From assembly GCA_947034885.2 (NCBI GenBank), contig OX344750.2, positions 13,324,053-13,388,052 on the forward strand: 64,000 nucleotides of DNA, in the 5' to 3' direction. The position numbers were made by a program, and so were the translations under genes. Below, one piece after another: positions 24,150 through 36,442 of the stretch. The notes under the pieces are model-generated. The model had not been told where the DNA came from, did not search any database, and worked only from the letters and a program-made list of their open reading frames with translations. Origin of the DNA: Thuidium tamariscinum (Eukaryota > Streptophyta > Bryopsida > Hypnales > Thuidiaceae). Position 1 is the stretch's first letter, and each line of letters begins with the position of its first letter.

Positions 24150-26740
24150 GATATTTTAGGTGTATGAAAAAAATATTTGAAAATGTTTATACTAATCTCC
24201 ATTGCTACTTGTAATTCTCAAAAAAATAAAAAGATGTTTGAACTATTATTGAAATATTTACAAATTCATTTTCACATTTACTCACTAAAAATTATAATTA
24301 TGACTTTTTTCATAAAACAAGTAAAAAATTCTATAATTATTGACAATTTGTAGTCTTAGGTTGATAACATATAAGATTGGTATAACACAATTTAAGGGAA
24401 AAATGTAGCTCAAAGTTCTACCCATTTCAAAATGAATCTCCTCGTTTAAAACCGGTTTAAAGAAATTTCTAATAATGAACAAAAAAACATTTCAAATTCT
24501 TTTAAATCAATATGGAAAAAGGATTATTAGAATTTTTTATAATTGAATTTGGATATTCAACTATTAGAATTTACAAAAAAATTAATAATCATTTTCTTGA
24601 TTAGTGTTGAATCAACTAAAATTTATGCTAAATATAGTACTTACTTTGAAATGAATTTGTCAATTTCTTCTCAAGTTGAACATCATTTTCTAGTAGTATA
24701 CAGATATACAATTCTAATTAAAATCAACAAACTTTAGAGTCAAAATTTTCAACAATTGAAAAATTATTAGAAAAAATTTGTATTTCAATTTACTTATACA
24801 CTAATAGAAAAACAATGACCAAATTAGCAAAACATCAACAATTTTCTGTTAAATTCTATTGATTTGAATACTGGCCTTGACAACATCAACAAGTTTTTGC
24901 TCATTTTGTATAGATTAACAAAAATGTGTCATTGTTTTTGTTGATGAATAGTGCAATGACAAAATCAACAAAAATATGTTGAATTTTAAAAAAAAATTTA
25001 AGAATCTAATTTGAAATCTGTTACAAAATCTTTAAGAATCTTTTTGAAATTTTGATTTGGAACCTTTTGAGAATCTTTTAAACATCTTCTAAAAATCTAT
25101 TAGAATCTTCAATCTAAACATCTACTAGAATCTATTTGAATTTGGTGGAAATGTGGAATGCCATAAGAGGGTTTTTCAGGGCTTCAGGAGACCGTTTCAG
25201 CCCTGTTCCCCTATCTGCGAACGCGTAAGATAAAATAATAATAATAAAATAATAAAATGATAAAATAATTTTTTTATATTAAAAAATAATTTTAAAATTT
25301 TAAAAATAATTAAAAAATAATTTTTTTTTCAAAAAATAATATTAAAATATTAATTAAATATGATTATCTGATGTGGCAGCCTCTTGGCCACATCAGATCG
25401 CCTCAGTGGCAGCGTTTAGAGAGTTCCCATGGCCTGATAACTCACGGTCTTCCAGAGTAGCTAAAAATCCTCTTATGTTTATAATTAGAAGCCTCATGAA
25501 GTCCATCATAACTAATTATAACAAACTAAAAAATAGAACATCAAATCCAAATTTTATTCAAATATTTCATATGATATAATACTATGTTGCATTTTATTTT
25601 GAATTCCATTTTGAATTTCATTAGAATTCTAATGGAACTCAAAATCTATATCAAATTTCATGCTAATAAATTGATCATGTTTAAGTTTTACATTGTAAAA
25701 TACTAAAATTTGAATAGTTTCAAAGTCAAATTGAACTATTGAATATTATTATTAAAGTTTATAAAATTTTAAATTATAAATTCTATTAGATATTGACAAT
25801 CATGTCATCTAGCCATTTCTAAATATTAAATTATGTATTCAAAATATACGTCAATCAAATTATATACATTTATAGCTATTTATTTATTTATATTTAAAAA
25901 AATCTTTTTCTATATAAATTTGACTATAGGGTATAATTTCAAAGGAAAATAAGAATTAAAGTACATTTGCAAATATAGTACCAAAAATGTGAGAAAACTT
26001 TAGATTCTAAATCTCAAATTATTAAGAAACTAGTAATGACCATCCACCTCCTAACAAAATGCTTGTCAACTTTTTAGAATATGTTGAGTTTTATTAAAAT
26101 TTTCATCACTAAAACTACATTAAAATACAGATTGTATATATATAACAGTAAAGTTTTTTGATGTAAACTAAAAGTGTATATGCATATACTACTAGAAAAT
26201 GATGTTCAATTTAATAATAAATTATCAAATTTATTTGAAAGTAGGTACTACATTTTTTGTAAATTTTAGTTAATTCAATACTAATCTACAAATGCCTACC
26301 AAATATTTTTGTTGATTTTAATATTTGAACAACCTCATTCAATTAAAAAAAAATTCTAGTCATAAATTTTTTATTTTAATTTAGAAGAGTTTGAAATGTT
26401 TTTTGTCCTATTGAAAAAAGTTTTAAGCCATTTTTAAATTAGGGGATTCATTTTGAGATAGGCAAAATTTAAACTTCAAACTACATTTTCCCTTCAAATT
26501 GTATTGAAATACTAATCTTATGTATTTTCAACCTAAGACTACAAATTGTAAATCATTATAAAAAATTTCACCTTTTTTTTGAAAGATATTATTATTCTAA
26601 TTTTTAGTGAGTAAATGTGAAAATGAATTTGTAAAAATTTCAAATATGTTTACATTTACAATGAAGATTTTGTGAACATTTTCAAAATATTTTTTTCATA
26701 CACTTATAATACCTAAAGTACGCATTCTATACTACATTTC
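24150..26740. repeat. 2.6-kb inverted repeat (foldback) with a MITE in its loop
   Basis: The left arm (about 24150-24780) returns inverted at about 26140-26740. Examples: TCATTTTCACATTTACTCAC near 24268 versus GTGAGTAAATGTGAAAATGA near 26608; 'aatttgtagtcttaggttga' versus its inverse near 26540; 'gaacatcattttctagtagtat' versus its inverse near 26190. The arms are diverged, so the structure is old. A CACTA-like MITE (25162-25477) lies between them. Confidence 0.65.
25162..25477. mobile_element. CACTA-like MITE, copy 2
   Basis: The ends are CATAAGAGGGTTTTTCAGGG and the inverted CTAAAAATCCTCTTATG. Internal GACCGTTTCAGCCCTGTTCC and GATGTGGCAGCCTCTTGGCC match 36183-36442. Confidence 0.6.
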
Positions 26741-27429
26741 AATGTCCAAGAATATGTCTTAGAAAATACATGCACTGACGTTTTAATTTGTAAAAAATAG
26801 GAAAAAAAAATTTGAACAAAATTAAAAATTGTCCATTTGAGTAGACTTCTTGGTGATGAGGTTCAACAAGAAAAATGAGTTCAAAACCATTTTTAATGTT
26901 TAGAAGTGTGTGCGCTAGGGACACCTGTTTGCACTAATGTAGAGATCATAAAATTATGTTTTTTAAGATTTACTTTGAAAGGGACATGTCTACCTACTAT
27001 AAAAGTATACCACAAAAATTTCAACTAAAAATTATTAATTTAAACTACTCAAAAGTATACAAAACCACGAATCTTGAAAGTACAACAAATTAACAAAAAT
27101 AACTTATAAATATAAAATTATTTTTCAGAAATTCTTCAAAATATAGAATATAAATGAAATCAAAAATTCTAGAAAAGTTTTTTTTTGTTTTGGGCATTGG
27201 ATTCATCAATCAAAAGTTATGGTTTCAGACAGCACTACAAAAGTGGTCACCCTTTCTTGCAATAATCCATATTTCACATGGTTTGTTTCACTCACCACTA
27301 TCCTACTAGTATAAAAAGCTTCTCTCTTTTTTTAAATCTATACAAGAATGGATAAGAAGCTCAAAAAAGAAAGTAGATCTACAAATAAAATATGTGGTAT
27401 ACAAGCCATTTTATTGGATTCTATTCAAT
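26741..27429. other. AT-rich spacer
   Basis: No gene or clear element is recognised. A 61-codon minus-strand frame has no motif. Confidence 0.4.
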
Positions 27430-27885
27430 TGTGTTGCTTGGATGTATGGATTGACAACTTTTGGGAAATTCTTTGAGGCTGACATTGCAACCAAGGGCCT
27501 CCAAGAATGGGGGGGGGGGGAATCAATTTAAAGCGAAATAAAAACAATTTATGCCTGACAGACCCCGTAGAGTATTTCACCCATTTCCAATGATTTACGC
27601 AATTACACATATGTAGATTGTAGCTTTTTTGAATGCAATTTTTTTTTCACATATAGAAATAGAATTTAGAAAGATGCCATATTTTTCAAATTTTTTTAGT
27701 AGAAGATTTTCTTCGACCTATAATGGTGATATAGACTACTTGCAAAACCAACCAAGGACTAGTTGCATTCATGAAAGCCTTGCAACCAATCATAATATGC
27801 CACAATTGCTTTGAGAACTACACCACAACTTTATAGAAAGAAAACAACCTATTGATTGGAAATGGGAGTTCATCAAAAAGCACGA
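27430..27885 (-). repeat. Inverted copy of the 14.2-kb repeat
   Basis: Inverse of 14200-14570, including 'gcaattacacatatgtagattgtagc' and 'accaaggactagttgca'. A run of ten G residues at 27510-27519 marks the left part. Confidence 0.5.
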
Positions 27886-28267
27886 TGTTAAATCCTATAA
27901 ACAAAACTTACATGGCGTAGCGAATTTACCCTGGGATAAACACTGAAATTTTTTATTTTTTTCAAAATTTATTTTTTTCAAATTTCGAATTCATATTTGG
28001 ATTCGGAGATTCAAAATTAGCCAAGGAGAACTTTGCCACAACCCCAAACCCAACTAAACATAAACCCCCAAATCCTTATCAATCCTTGATAAAACAAGTT
28101 TTACCTGTTGGGGCTCAATTTACCTGCGCCACGTCAGTTTCGATTACAGGATTTAACATCTTGCGATCAGAAACGGGGTGCCATCTTCTAATAACACCAA
28201 AGTATTTACTAACAATCGGTGTGGACGTACCCTCTGACTTCATCTTAGAAGTTCAAGCACATGATTG

Positions 28268-29165
28268 TTATAGAATTGCACTCGGAAAGCATCATGGTTG
28301 CCAGATTGGAAGATGACATATTCAAAGCATCCCCACCGCACGGCTCAAGAAGGGGCTCGGAAAGGTTGCATTTGATGTGGGGGAAGAAGGTGGCCGGAGT
28401 GTCTGGAGTCAGGCTACCCCACCTTAGACTCAGAGAAATGGACGGGAAGGGGAACAACATGTTCTCCCAAAAAAAGCCTTAGCCATGTTATGGTGGTTTG
28501 AATGCAATTCTGATAGGTTTTGATGTAGGGGCACGTGCCTAGGGCCCTCTCCCCCATCTTCTTTGTGAATTTGCTTTGACCTATTTGAATGCGATGCGAC
28601 AAAAGCTGAGGAATGTACTTTGGGAAGAGAGCTACACCACATACCATGCTTGGCCCCCCCACTCTCCATTTCGCTGTCTCTGCAGGAAAATTGGCCGTGG
28701 CCGGTCTTTTTTTGAGTCGTGTTTTGCGTGACGTAGGGAACAAATTGTTGCCCGGCCCGGCTTTGTAGCTACTTTGAGTCTGATCTTGTGCAGGGATGGG
28801 ATGGTCTCAGCCATTCACAATCCACAACAGTTTTTTATATTTTTTTATATTACTTTCTATGGGGAGGTACTAGTTAAAGTCGGTAGGTCCATCGACAGTC
28901 TAGGCCCTACCACAGGTACCCCAGGCGGTCAACTTTAATTCTAGGCACATTCCCAGTATTTCAGGTGTCGGTTGTCCTAGTCGAACAAAAGGATCTTCGA
29001 CGTCCAGTACTTATTCAAAATATTTCTAGCATGCATGCATTCCTTTTCCTTTTCAGACTGACATTCATAGGTTTTGTATGCCAAATTTCCAATGAGTTGA
29101 ATTTCAATTGGAAGAAATGCTCTTTTTCAAATTACTCATCACCGAGTGAATGGTTGAGCATTTTT
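28268..29165 (+). repeat. Paralogue of 11945-12650 with ~500 bp of extra sequence
   Basis: The shared flanks match 11.9-12.65 kb. About 28315-28800 is extra and comparatively GC-rich, with several overlapping 60-109 codon frames on both strands. None shows a domain or splice-supported exon, so I do not call a gene. Confidence 0.4.
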
Positions 29166-29271
29166 ATTAGGTGAAAATAATACAGAGTATCATACGTGTA
29201 GGACTGTTTCGGCAAGTGATGGCAAAATACGATACTCTTAATTTTGGATTGATTCTTTCTATTTATCGGTA

Positions 29272-29889
29272 GGGTGATTGCAAGAAACACTTGTGTACTA
29301 TTTGTTGCCTTTTGAACAGTGCCCATGATTTTTTTCTAGAGTACTTTAAAATTAGAAAACTAATTTTTTTTAAATGTAAGAAAAATGATGAATGTACAGT
29401 TGTACACACCTCTAAGATGAAGGTTTTCACCAAAGGAAATGGATAGAAAAATCTTCTACATAGGAGAACTTGAAAAGTGCCAAATCTCAAGAAAATAGGT
29501 ACTTTGATTCAAAAATTAGTTTAAAATAGTCTGATAAGTAAATATGAAAAATAAAAAGTGGCCATTTGTAAGAACTTTATGGAGAAAGTCAATCACCAAA
29601 AAAAACCATGAAAATAATATTTTGTATATTTCAAAATGCAAGCAAAAAGAAGCTCACTTTGTAGATTTCCACACCACATAGAATCAACTATTTTAAAAAT
29701 TCCTTCGGTAGAAAGTTGTATATCTGTAGTAGAAAGCACTCCACAAAATTTCACAATGTAAATTTTTAGAAAAGGTACTCATTAGTACTAGAAACCTCCA
29801 AATTCGCAAGTGTGACATCATTTCGGTCCTAATTTTGGATAGTAAATTATTTTTGAAAATTACCAAAAAATCAGGGAAGTTGTATGATA
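29272..29889. mobile_element. GGGTGATTGC-family element truncated on the right
   Basis: The left end GGGTGATTGCAAGAAACACT is intact. The body is paralogous to 12784-14093 and stops at about 29889, where a different repeat (CAAAGACCCC...) begins. Confidence 0.6.
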
Positions 29890-30106
29890 TCAATCAAAGA
29901 CCCCTAAATAGCCAAGAGAGGTTAAAATAGGGGAATTTCTTGCTTTTACCCCCACAGAACACAAGCTTTTACCCTGCTGGTCCCATGGATTTAGCGTGAG
30001 TCAGTGATCTGCTCCACTCAAAAGGCTGAAAGATAAAAAGTTGATTTCCCTTCAGCAGGAGAGGTAGTTACTTGCTTCTGATAGGCAGGGAGCCAATCAG
30101 GGCTTT
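29890..30106 (+). repeat. Uninterrupted copy of the repeat that hosts the MULE
   Basis: It reads CAAAGACCCCTAAATAGCCA, AGAGAGGTTAAAATAGGGG, then TACCCCCACAGAACACAAGC. The same two halves lie at 39346-39376 and 55541-55740, separated by about 16.2 kb. This is therefore a related empty site for the nested insertion. Confidence 0.65.
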
Positions 30107-30850
30107 CTTTTTGGCTTTCTAGTGCCACATAGCACCAAAAAAAATAATCTGTCTAAAAAACACTACAAAAAATGCCAAAAAACTTAGAGGAAATCGCCAA
30201 ACAACTTTGAAATTTAAAAAAATATTAGATGAAATCATCCAATTATGAATGAGAACCATACTATACATCCAATAAGCGATGAATGTTGCAATTTGGAGCA
30301 CCACTATAATATTTTATTTTGTCACTATGGCACTTCTTCAAATATGAGGTAAAAGTGTTGGAGCCAATCAAGTGTTCTATTTTTTCTTTTTTGTAAACTG
30401 AGATTGGTTAGTACTATAGGTTTCCTATCTATAGAAGATAAGATAGGATTGAAATTCATAATGGCCCTAATTTGTAATTCCAATCACCAACTACTATTCA
30501 CAAGCACTTTTACTAAATTGTAAGGTAATTACACTTAAAATCATGCAAATAAGCAATTTAGCATTGTCCCCATTATTATATTGGAAAACTTTTTGTAGGG
30601 TCATATTGGTAGTCCCCAAAAGATTTAAGATTCTTTTAGAATGCATTTTGGAGGGACTATGAATGATTTATGAATGTTTAAAGTGCTAAAAGTAGGTGAA
30701 CATTTCTAAAATCTGATTATAGACTCTCATGAATAGTGAGAATATGTTTTAAGCAGGAATTTGGAATGAACAATTTTAGAAAGCATGCTATCTTAGGGGC
30801 AATTACCTTAGTCACACCATTTTGCTTAGTAGGAAATCTTTCTAGGAAAT
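30107..30850 (+). repeat. Duplicate of 18628-19360
   Basis: High similarity along the whole block, opening with TTTTTGGCTTTCTAGTGCCA-type sequence. No coding content is recognised. Confidence 0.6.
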
Positions 30851-31527
30851 TTTTTGTGTTTTAACTCCAAATGACTTAAAAGTTGAGATTTCTAGAGAAG
30901 GTACTAATGACTATCATACAACTTTCTTGATTTTTTGGTAATTTTCAAAAATAATTTACTATCCAAAGTAGGCCCAAAATGTATGTCACACTTGCCAATT
31001 TGGAGGATTCTAGTACTATTGAGTACCTTTTAAAAAAAGTTACATTGTGAAATTTTGTGGAGTGCTTTCTACTATAGAAATACAACTTTCTACAAAAGGA
31101 ATTTTAAAATAGTTGATTCTATGTGGTGTGGAAGTCTATAAAGTGAGCTTTTTTCTCCTTGCATTTTGAAACAAATTAAATATTATTTTCATAGGTTTTT
31201 TTTGGTGATTGACCATCTCCATAAAAAATGTATTTTTAGTATTTATTTATATATAATATTTTTAACTAATTTTTTAATCAAAATACGGATTTTCTTGAGA
31301 TTTGACACTTTCCAAGTTCTCCTACTTAGAGAATTTTTCTATCCATTTCCTTTGGTGAAAACCTTCATCTTAGAGGTATATATATTAATCATAATTTTTT
31401 AATTTAAAAAAAATTAATTTTTTAATTTAAAAAAAATTAATTTTTTAATTTTATCGTACTTTAGAAAAAAAATCATGAGTATCGTTCAAAATGCAACAAA
31501 TAGTACAAGTGTTTCTTGCAATCACCC
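30850..31527. mobile_element. GGGTGATTGC-family copy truncated on the left
   Basis: It ends AGTGTTTCTTGCAATCACCC, followed by ACAAGGTCC as at 21691. The left terminus is missing where the 30107-30850 block abuts. A tandem AATTTAAAAAAAATTAATTT-type run lies at about 31398-31452. Confidence 0.6.
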
Positions 31528-31544
31528 ACAAGGTCCAAATAATT

Positions 31545-32330
31545 TGCAAAATAAAAATCATGTACAACAATTAAAAACTTCTGCATTTTTCCCTGAAGCA
31601 AATCCACCCTGTGGGGCACACTTCCCCAAACAGGTCTCAGTTTTGAGGATCCAGAGGGGCGGGGCCTGAAGCCCGAATACTGGCGTCGGTGACAAATGGC
31701 CATGCTGGACCACGTGGATTTCAATTTTGCTGCCCAAAAATTTGACAAATGTCTCAAAGACACGTGGCATCTTGCCATGATTTTTTCTTCTCAAAGCATC
31801 GTTCATTTCATGTCAATGGGAATAGTTCCGTGATCCAAATGCACTTGCCCAACTACTTTTGCAAATTGAAGTGGATTTTGCACATTCAAGTGGTGCTTTA
31901 AGATATATGCAAGGCCACCATGAGCATCACATGGGTGCATGGAATAATTTTTAAGGGTTGACAGTTTTTATCCAAAAATGAGAATATCTCCTATAGACCC
32001 TCATTATGACGGCATGCTTCTTTCATGGACTCCCATCTTTGTTATGGAGGCATGCCACTCTCATGGGCTCATTGAATTTTTTTGATTCCCTCATGTGCTT
32101 CTATGGACTCTCTTTGACGAATGGTTGCTTCAAGAGAAAAAGACAAGACAAAGGATTGACATGATTGCATGTTGACTCTCTTTCATTGCATGGTTTGCAT
32201 ATTGTTTTTCTTTGCTTGAATGACATGTTGTAGCATTGAATTGCATTGGAGGGGGTTCATGCATGCCTCAAGCGCCAATCAATTTTGGAAGGGCCAAAAT
32301 TTGAAGCACCATAGATTGGGGCAAGATACT
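31545..32330 (+). repeat. Composite dispersed repeat, copy 2
   Basis: Parallel to 22260-23080 and 55790-56460. Unlike those two copies it continues past CAATCAATTTTGG into unrelated sequence with no MULE-like terminus, so it marks the pre-insertion state of that site. Confidence 0.6.
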
Positions 32331-33081
32331 AATCCATAAGATGAGATTTTGGAGAATAAGGGGCCGTTTCAGGCCAATTCTCTCTATTGTTTCCACAATA
32401 CTGAGGGAACGATTGACTGTTGTCAGCCCTCTTAACTACCCCCCATTTTCTTTTTTGCCTTGGCACATCCTTGAAGGTATTGTTTTGCTAGTTTCCAACC
32501 ATTTGCTCTCATTTCTAAAGACATTCAAAGCATCATAAGCATTTGTATCATTTGTTTTGTACTTCAGCTTGTAAGTCCATTACTAGAACTTAGCTAAATT
32601 TAGCACCTATCTTTTCAGATATTACTATAACCTACTGCAAGGCATATTAGCAGCATTAGTTTAGTTATAGAAATGTCTATAACCATCTATTTGAAAATGC
32701 TACATATATGTCTCTATGCATAAGCAATCCTCTAATATCTTGTCTTGTTTGTATAGAATAAAGGTATGCCAACTTGTCTTTTTTTGCCAAAAACTCCAAG
32801 AGGTATAGGGCCTCACCAGTACCCATCCCAAGAATACACCACAACAACTTGCAGATGAGGTTAGTGAGGATGCAACAGGTGTCTTTAGCCCTAATAGGTG
32901 TGTCATTGCCTTCACTCAAAGCAGAAAACATCAAAATCAAATATGTAAAACAATTTACTATAAAGTTTTGTCAATGAACCTGACTGCTACATGACTGTTG
33001 TGAAGTAGCTATCTCATTTGTGCAACTATAGTGACAACCGGCTTGATCAGGTAAAACAATGTGTAATCTGTCCAACTTGTC
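32331..33081. other. Unassigned stretch with a possible exon-like minus-strand frame
   Basis: At 32340-32450 a CGTTTCAGGCC segment resembles the edge of the CACTA-like MITE. At 32677-32940 a minus-strand frame of 87 codons (containing MGTGEALYLLEFLAKKDKLA) has a more protein-like composition than its surroundings. I recognise no family and see no confident splice sites. It could be a gene fragment. Confidence 0.25.
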
Positions 33082-33084
33082 TAA

Positions 33085-33223
33085 GGGACGTTTCACACTG
33101 TGGCCATCCAAGTTGAGAGGCCATCGATTCTAGCAATCAGATTTTAGAAACCATGATTTCCACCAATCAGATTTGAGAAAACCATGGCCTCTCAACTTGG
33201 ACGGTTGTAATCTAAAACGCCCC
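33085..33223. mobile_element. 139-bp PIF/Harbinger-like MITE, TAA target duplication
   Basis: It begins GGGACGTTTCAC and ends TCTAAAACGCCCC, with TAA outside both ends (33082-33084, 33224-33226). The subterminal CCAAGTTGAGAGGCCAT is repeated inverted as ATGGCCTCTCAACTTGG. TWA duplications with GGG-start ends suggest PIF/Harbinger. Confidence 0.65.
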
Positions 33224-33227
33224 TAAG

Positions 33228-33813
33228 AACCCTTAACTTACTCCCAGCCTCATAAGCTTGCTCAAACAGTTCTTGTGAACTCCCAGTTTGGTTCTTGAAA
33301 AAACCAGTGCTTGGCTATTGAATGATCTGTATCATTCATCTAGCTGGGTTGGCGACTGAGTGGGTTTCGTCCTGTGCTACTGTCGAGTTCCTGTGATCTC
33401 AGAACTGTTTTGGGAATTTACTGCAATCATGCTACCTTTCAAGAGAAATAGGCATCAACTTTGGCTGTCTTGAGAGTGAGTGGTAGCAGAACAAAATAGA
33501 GAAGAAAGGATTTTGTAAGTTGTGAAGGATTATTGGGAGTATTGTAAGACAAAACTAACTAAATATATGCTAATTCTACTATAGAAAGAGTTGCAAATTG
33601 GCTATCAAATTTTATTGTTTGTTGTAATTTTGACTAAAATGGCTTCATTAAAAGCCCTTTTTTACAGTGTAATGGTAGCGTAAAGATTTTTTTGGTAGAA
33701 ACCGAGCAAAATTAGCCAGTTTTGAAAACGCTGCTATTGACATGAGTTTTTGTTATTGTTTCCGGCCTCTAGGCATGGATGTGTTGCCTCTCTGCTTTGT
33801 AAGGGAGAAGGCT
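33228..33813. other. No gene recognised
   Basis: Mixed-composition single-copy-looking DNA. No supported open frame, RNA gene or repeat. Confidence 0.4.
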
Positions 33814-34074
33814 CACTAGAAGAAATTTGAGGGCATTAGAAGACTGCGGGTTCCCGGACTACGGGAACGCAGTTTCTGCTGCGTGAACTGAAATTCGACG
33901 TGGTTGAGAGGGTGCCACGTCATTAAATTTTTTGGGGGGAGGTTTTTTCATATTTTAGGACCCCAATTTTTTTTTTTTGGGTAAATACCGCCCTGACAAC
34001 AGCTAGCAGTTAGGGAACAGTTTCGAGGAACAGCCCCGAAACGGCCCTTTGGAGGCCTCAAATTTCTTCTAATG
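33814..34074. mobile_element. CACTA-like MITE, best-preserved copy
   Basis: It starts CACTAGAAGAAATTTGAGGG, a typical plant CACTA terminus, and ends CCTCAAATTTCTTCTAATG. It carries the internal ACGTGGT...GCCACGTCA and CCGAAACGGCC segments. No convincing 3-bp target duplication is seen. Confidence 0.65.
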
Positions 34075-35115
34075 TTTAAATGAATCAAGTTCTAAAATGG
34101 TGCCCTACTTTAAATGTACAGTATTTGTACATGTTGCTTTTTCATAGCCTTTTGTAGTGTATAGATAGTGTACATTTTAGCTAGGGCACCATTTTCGAGC
34201 CCTATGCCTTTTCAACTTAAAAATTTGATAACTAATTCCCCATAGCTCCAAAAAAATGAAACGACTTGGGTTAGGTGTGAATTCAACTTGTCTTTCAAGG
34301 AGAATGTACTAAAAAATATTTGAAGATGTTTCACCTCCCCGAAATTCAGTTTCAGCCCTTAGATGGGCGATTATTGAGCCTTCTCCCTTAATGCAATGGG
34401 CCCAGCCCACCCAGTTGTTCCAAAAAAAAAGAAAAAAAGTTTGAGGTAACAACTGTTCTATTTGTTTGTTTTAAAAAAAAAGATCCAACTGTACCAGAGG
34501 TGCCAGTAAGGTAGGAGGTTCAAACTCCAACAAGGTATTTAGAACCAAACATGGTTCAAAGGTACATTTTGCTTTATGCAATATTCCAAAATGTACAAAC
34601 TATGTACATTGTAGGAAGTGGTCGCTTTTAGAGCCCTATGGTTTTCGATTTCAAAATTTCATAACTAATTCCACAAAGCTCCAGAAAAATATGAAACAAC
34701 ATGAATTGGATGTCATTTCCTCTTGTCTTCCAAAAAATATTTATTGAAAAATATTTCAAGATGTTTTACCTCCCCTAAATTCAGCTTCTATCAGCGCTTA
34801 GATGGTCGCTTTATGGCTCCCTACCTTAACCACTACTAACAGTAGTTGGTTGCATTTACTATAGCTGGTTCAGTACCCGTCATTTTCAGGCTTATTTATT
34901 AGCTTGTAACTAAATTAAGGGTCGGGATTTACTTAATCTCCCATGCATGAATAAATCAGCAGCCATTGATAATGTAATTAGCTGTTTATTCTCGTACTAA
35001 TATTTCTTCTTTGCTGGTGATAACTCCTCCTCACAACTACACATGTTGGGAGATTTTGAATATCTTTTTTTCAGTAATTCATTTGAGCTTGAAATTTGGA
35101 ACACATGTCATCAAC
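34075..35115 (+). repeat. Two diverged tandem copies of an AT-rich repeat
   Basis: 34085-34390 and 34560-34845 share the order 'tgtacat', 'gagccctatg', 'ataactaattcc', 'agctccaaaaa', 'cttgtctt', 'caagatgtt-cacctccc' and 'cttagatgg-cg'. An inverted relative occupies part of the intron at 7770-7985. The remainder is AT-rich spacer. Confidence 0.5.
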
Positions 35116-36047
35116 TTAACCCCTAAAGGTTTTTGACTATGTTTTCACCAAAATTGCTCCAAAACTGTCATTTTTAGGATAACTATCAAATTTTAGGAAA
35201 AAAACATTTTAAGAATAATGTAACCGTAGGATCTTAGAGTACACTAGTTTGAGAGCATGTACAAAAAATTTCAGAAAATTCCGCCATGTAGATTGTAAGA
35301 TAATAGTGTTTGAAGTTACAAAAATCCCTTTTTTATCACTGCGGAAATCCGGGCAGCTGAACTTCAGAAGGCCACATTTGTATGAAAAAATATTCAAAAC
35401 GGTTGTTACTCTTTGGATTCATTCTTCAATTCAAGTTGGCTACATGCTCAAAAAATTTCAAATCATTTCGAATTGTACAACATGTACAAAAAAAATAGTA
35501 AGTAAAGAGAAGTAGAGAATGATTCAAAACACTAAATGTTTAACAATTTATTTATTGAATTGAAAAATGCCAATTTCAATGGTTCAAATGTTGTAATAAA
35601 CATTCTACACCCAATGTTTTTTGTTTTTTTCAAAAATATTGAAAATTGAGTAAAATAAAGGACTTTAAAGTTTATTTTAGAGTAGAGAATCCATAACTAC
35701 CCGCAAACTAAGATTCTTCATAACTATTGACTCATTAATCCAAATGGAATGATTCAAATATTTCCACATATATATAAATCTATAAAATCAATTTCAAATT
35801 TTGGTTTTCCAAAAAAGTGATTTTTTCTGATCTGCCCGAACTGCCCGAGTTGAGAAACAAACAACATATTATGCAATAACTTTTCAACCATGTAGTCAAA
35901 AGTCATGAAAATTGTTGGGCTTGAAAGATACTCCTCGTCCACACCTTCTATTAAATTTTGGTTCCAAAATATAGAAATCTCTAGTCACACGTACCTGCCC
36001 AAAATCGCTATGTTGCCAAAAAAGCACTTTGGTCCTTTAGGGGTTAA
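35116..36047. mobile_element. TTAA-flanked piggyBac-type MITE, 932 bp
   Basis: TTAA at 35116-35119 and 36044-36047, with termini CCCCTAAAGG and CCTTTAGGGG. The interior is an inverted paralogue of 15570-16523. Confidence 0.75.
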
Positions 36048-36182
36048 AGATGACTTCACAAAAAAGAATTCATGGTAAGAAACCAATTTTTCAGCTCTTG
36101 GGAGTCTATCAAAGTTTGCAATTGTGAAAACTTATCTCAAAACTATACATGTTGGGAGATTTTGAATACTTTTTTTTATAAC

Positions 36183-36442
36183 CATAAGAGAATTTTTCAG
36201 GGCTCTAAGAGACCGTTTCAGCCCGGTTCCCCAGTTTGTGAACCAGTCAGATTAAATAATAATTAAATTAAAAAATAAAAATAAAATAAATTTTAAATTT
36301 TAAGAATTTTTTTAAAAATTAAATATTATTATCTAATGTGGTAGTCTCTTGGCCACATGAAATCGCCTCTATGGCAGCTTTCAATGAGTTCACATAGTTC
36401 GGGAACTTACAGTCTTCTACACCAGCTGAAAATCCTCTTATA
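36183..36442. mobile_element. CACTA-like MITE, copy 4
   Basis: The ends are CATAAGAGAATTTTTCAGGG and CAGCTGAAAATCCTCTTATA, with internal GACCGTTTCAGCCCGGTTCC and CTCTTGGCCACAT. Confidence 0.6.
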
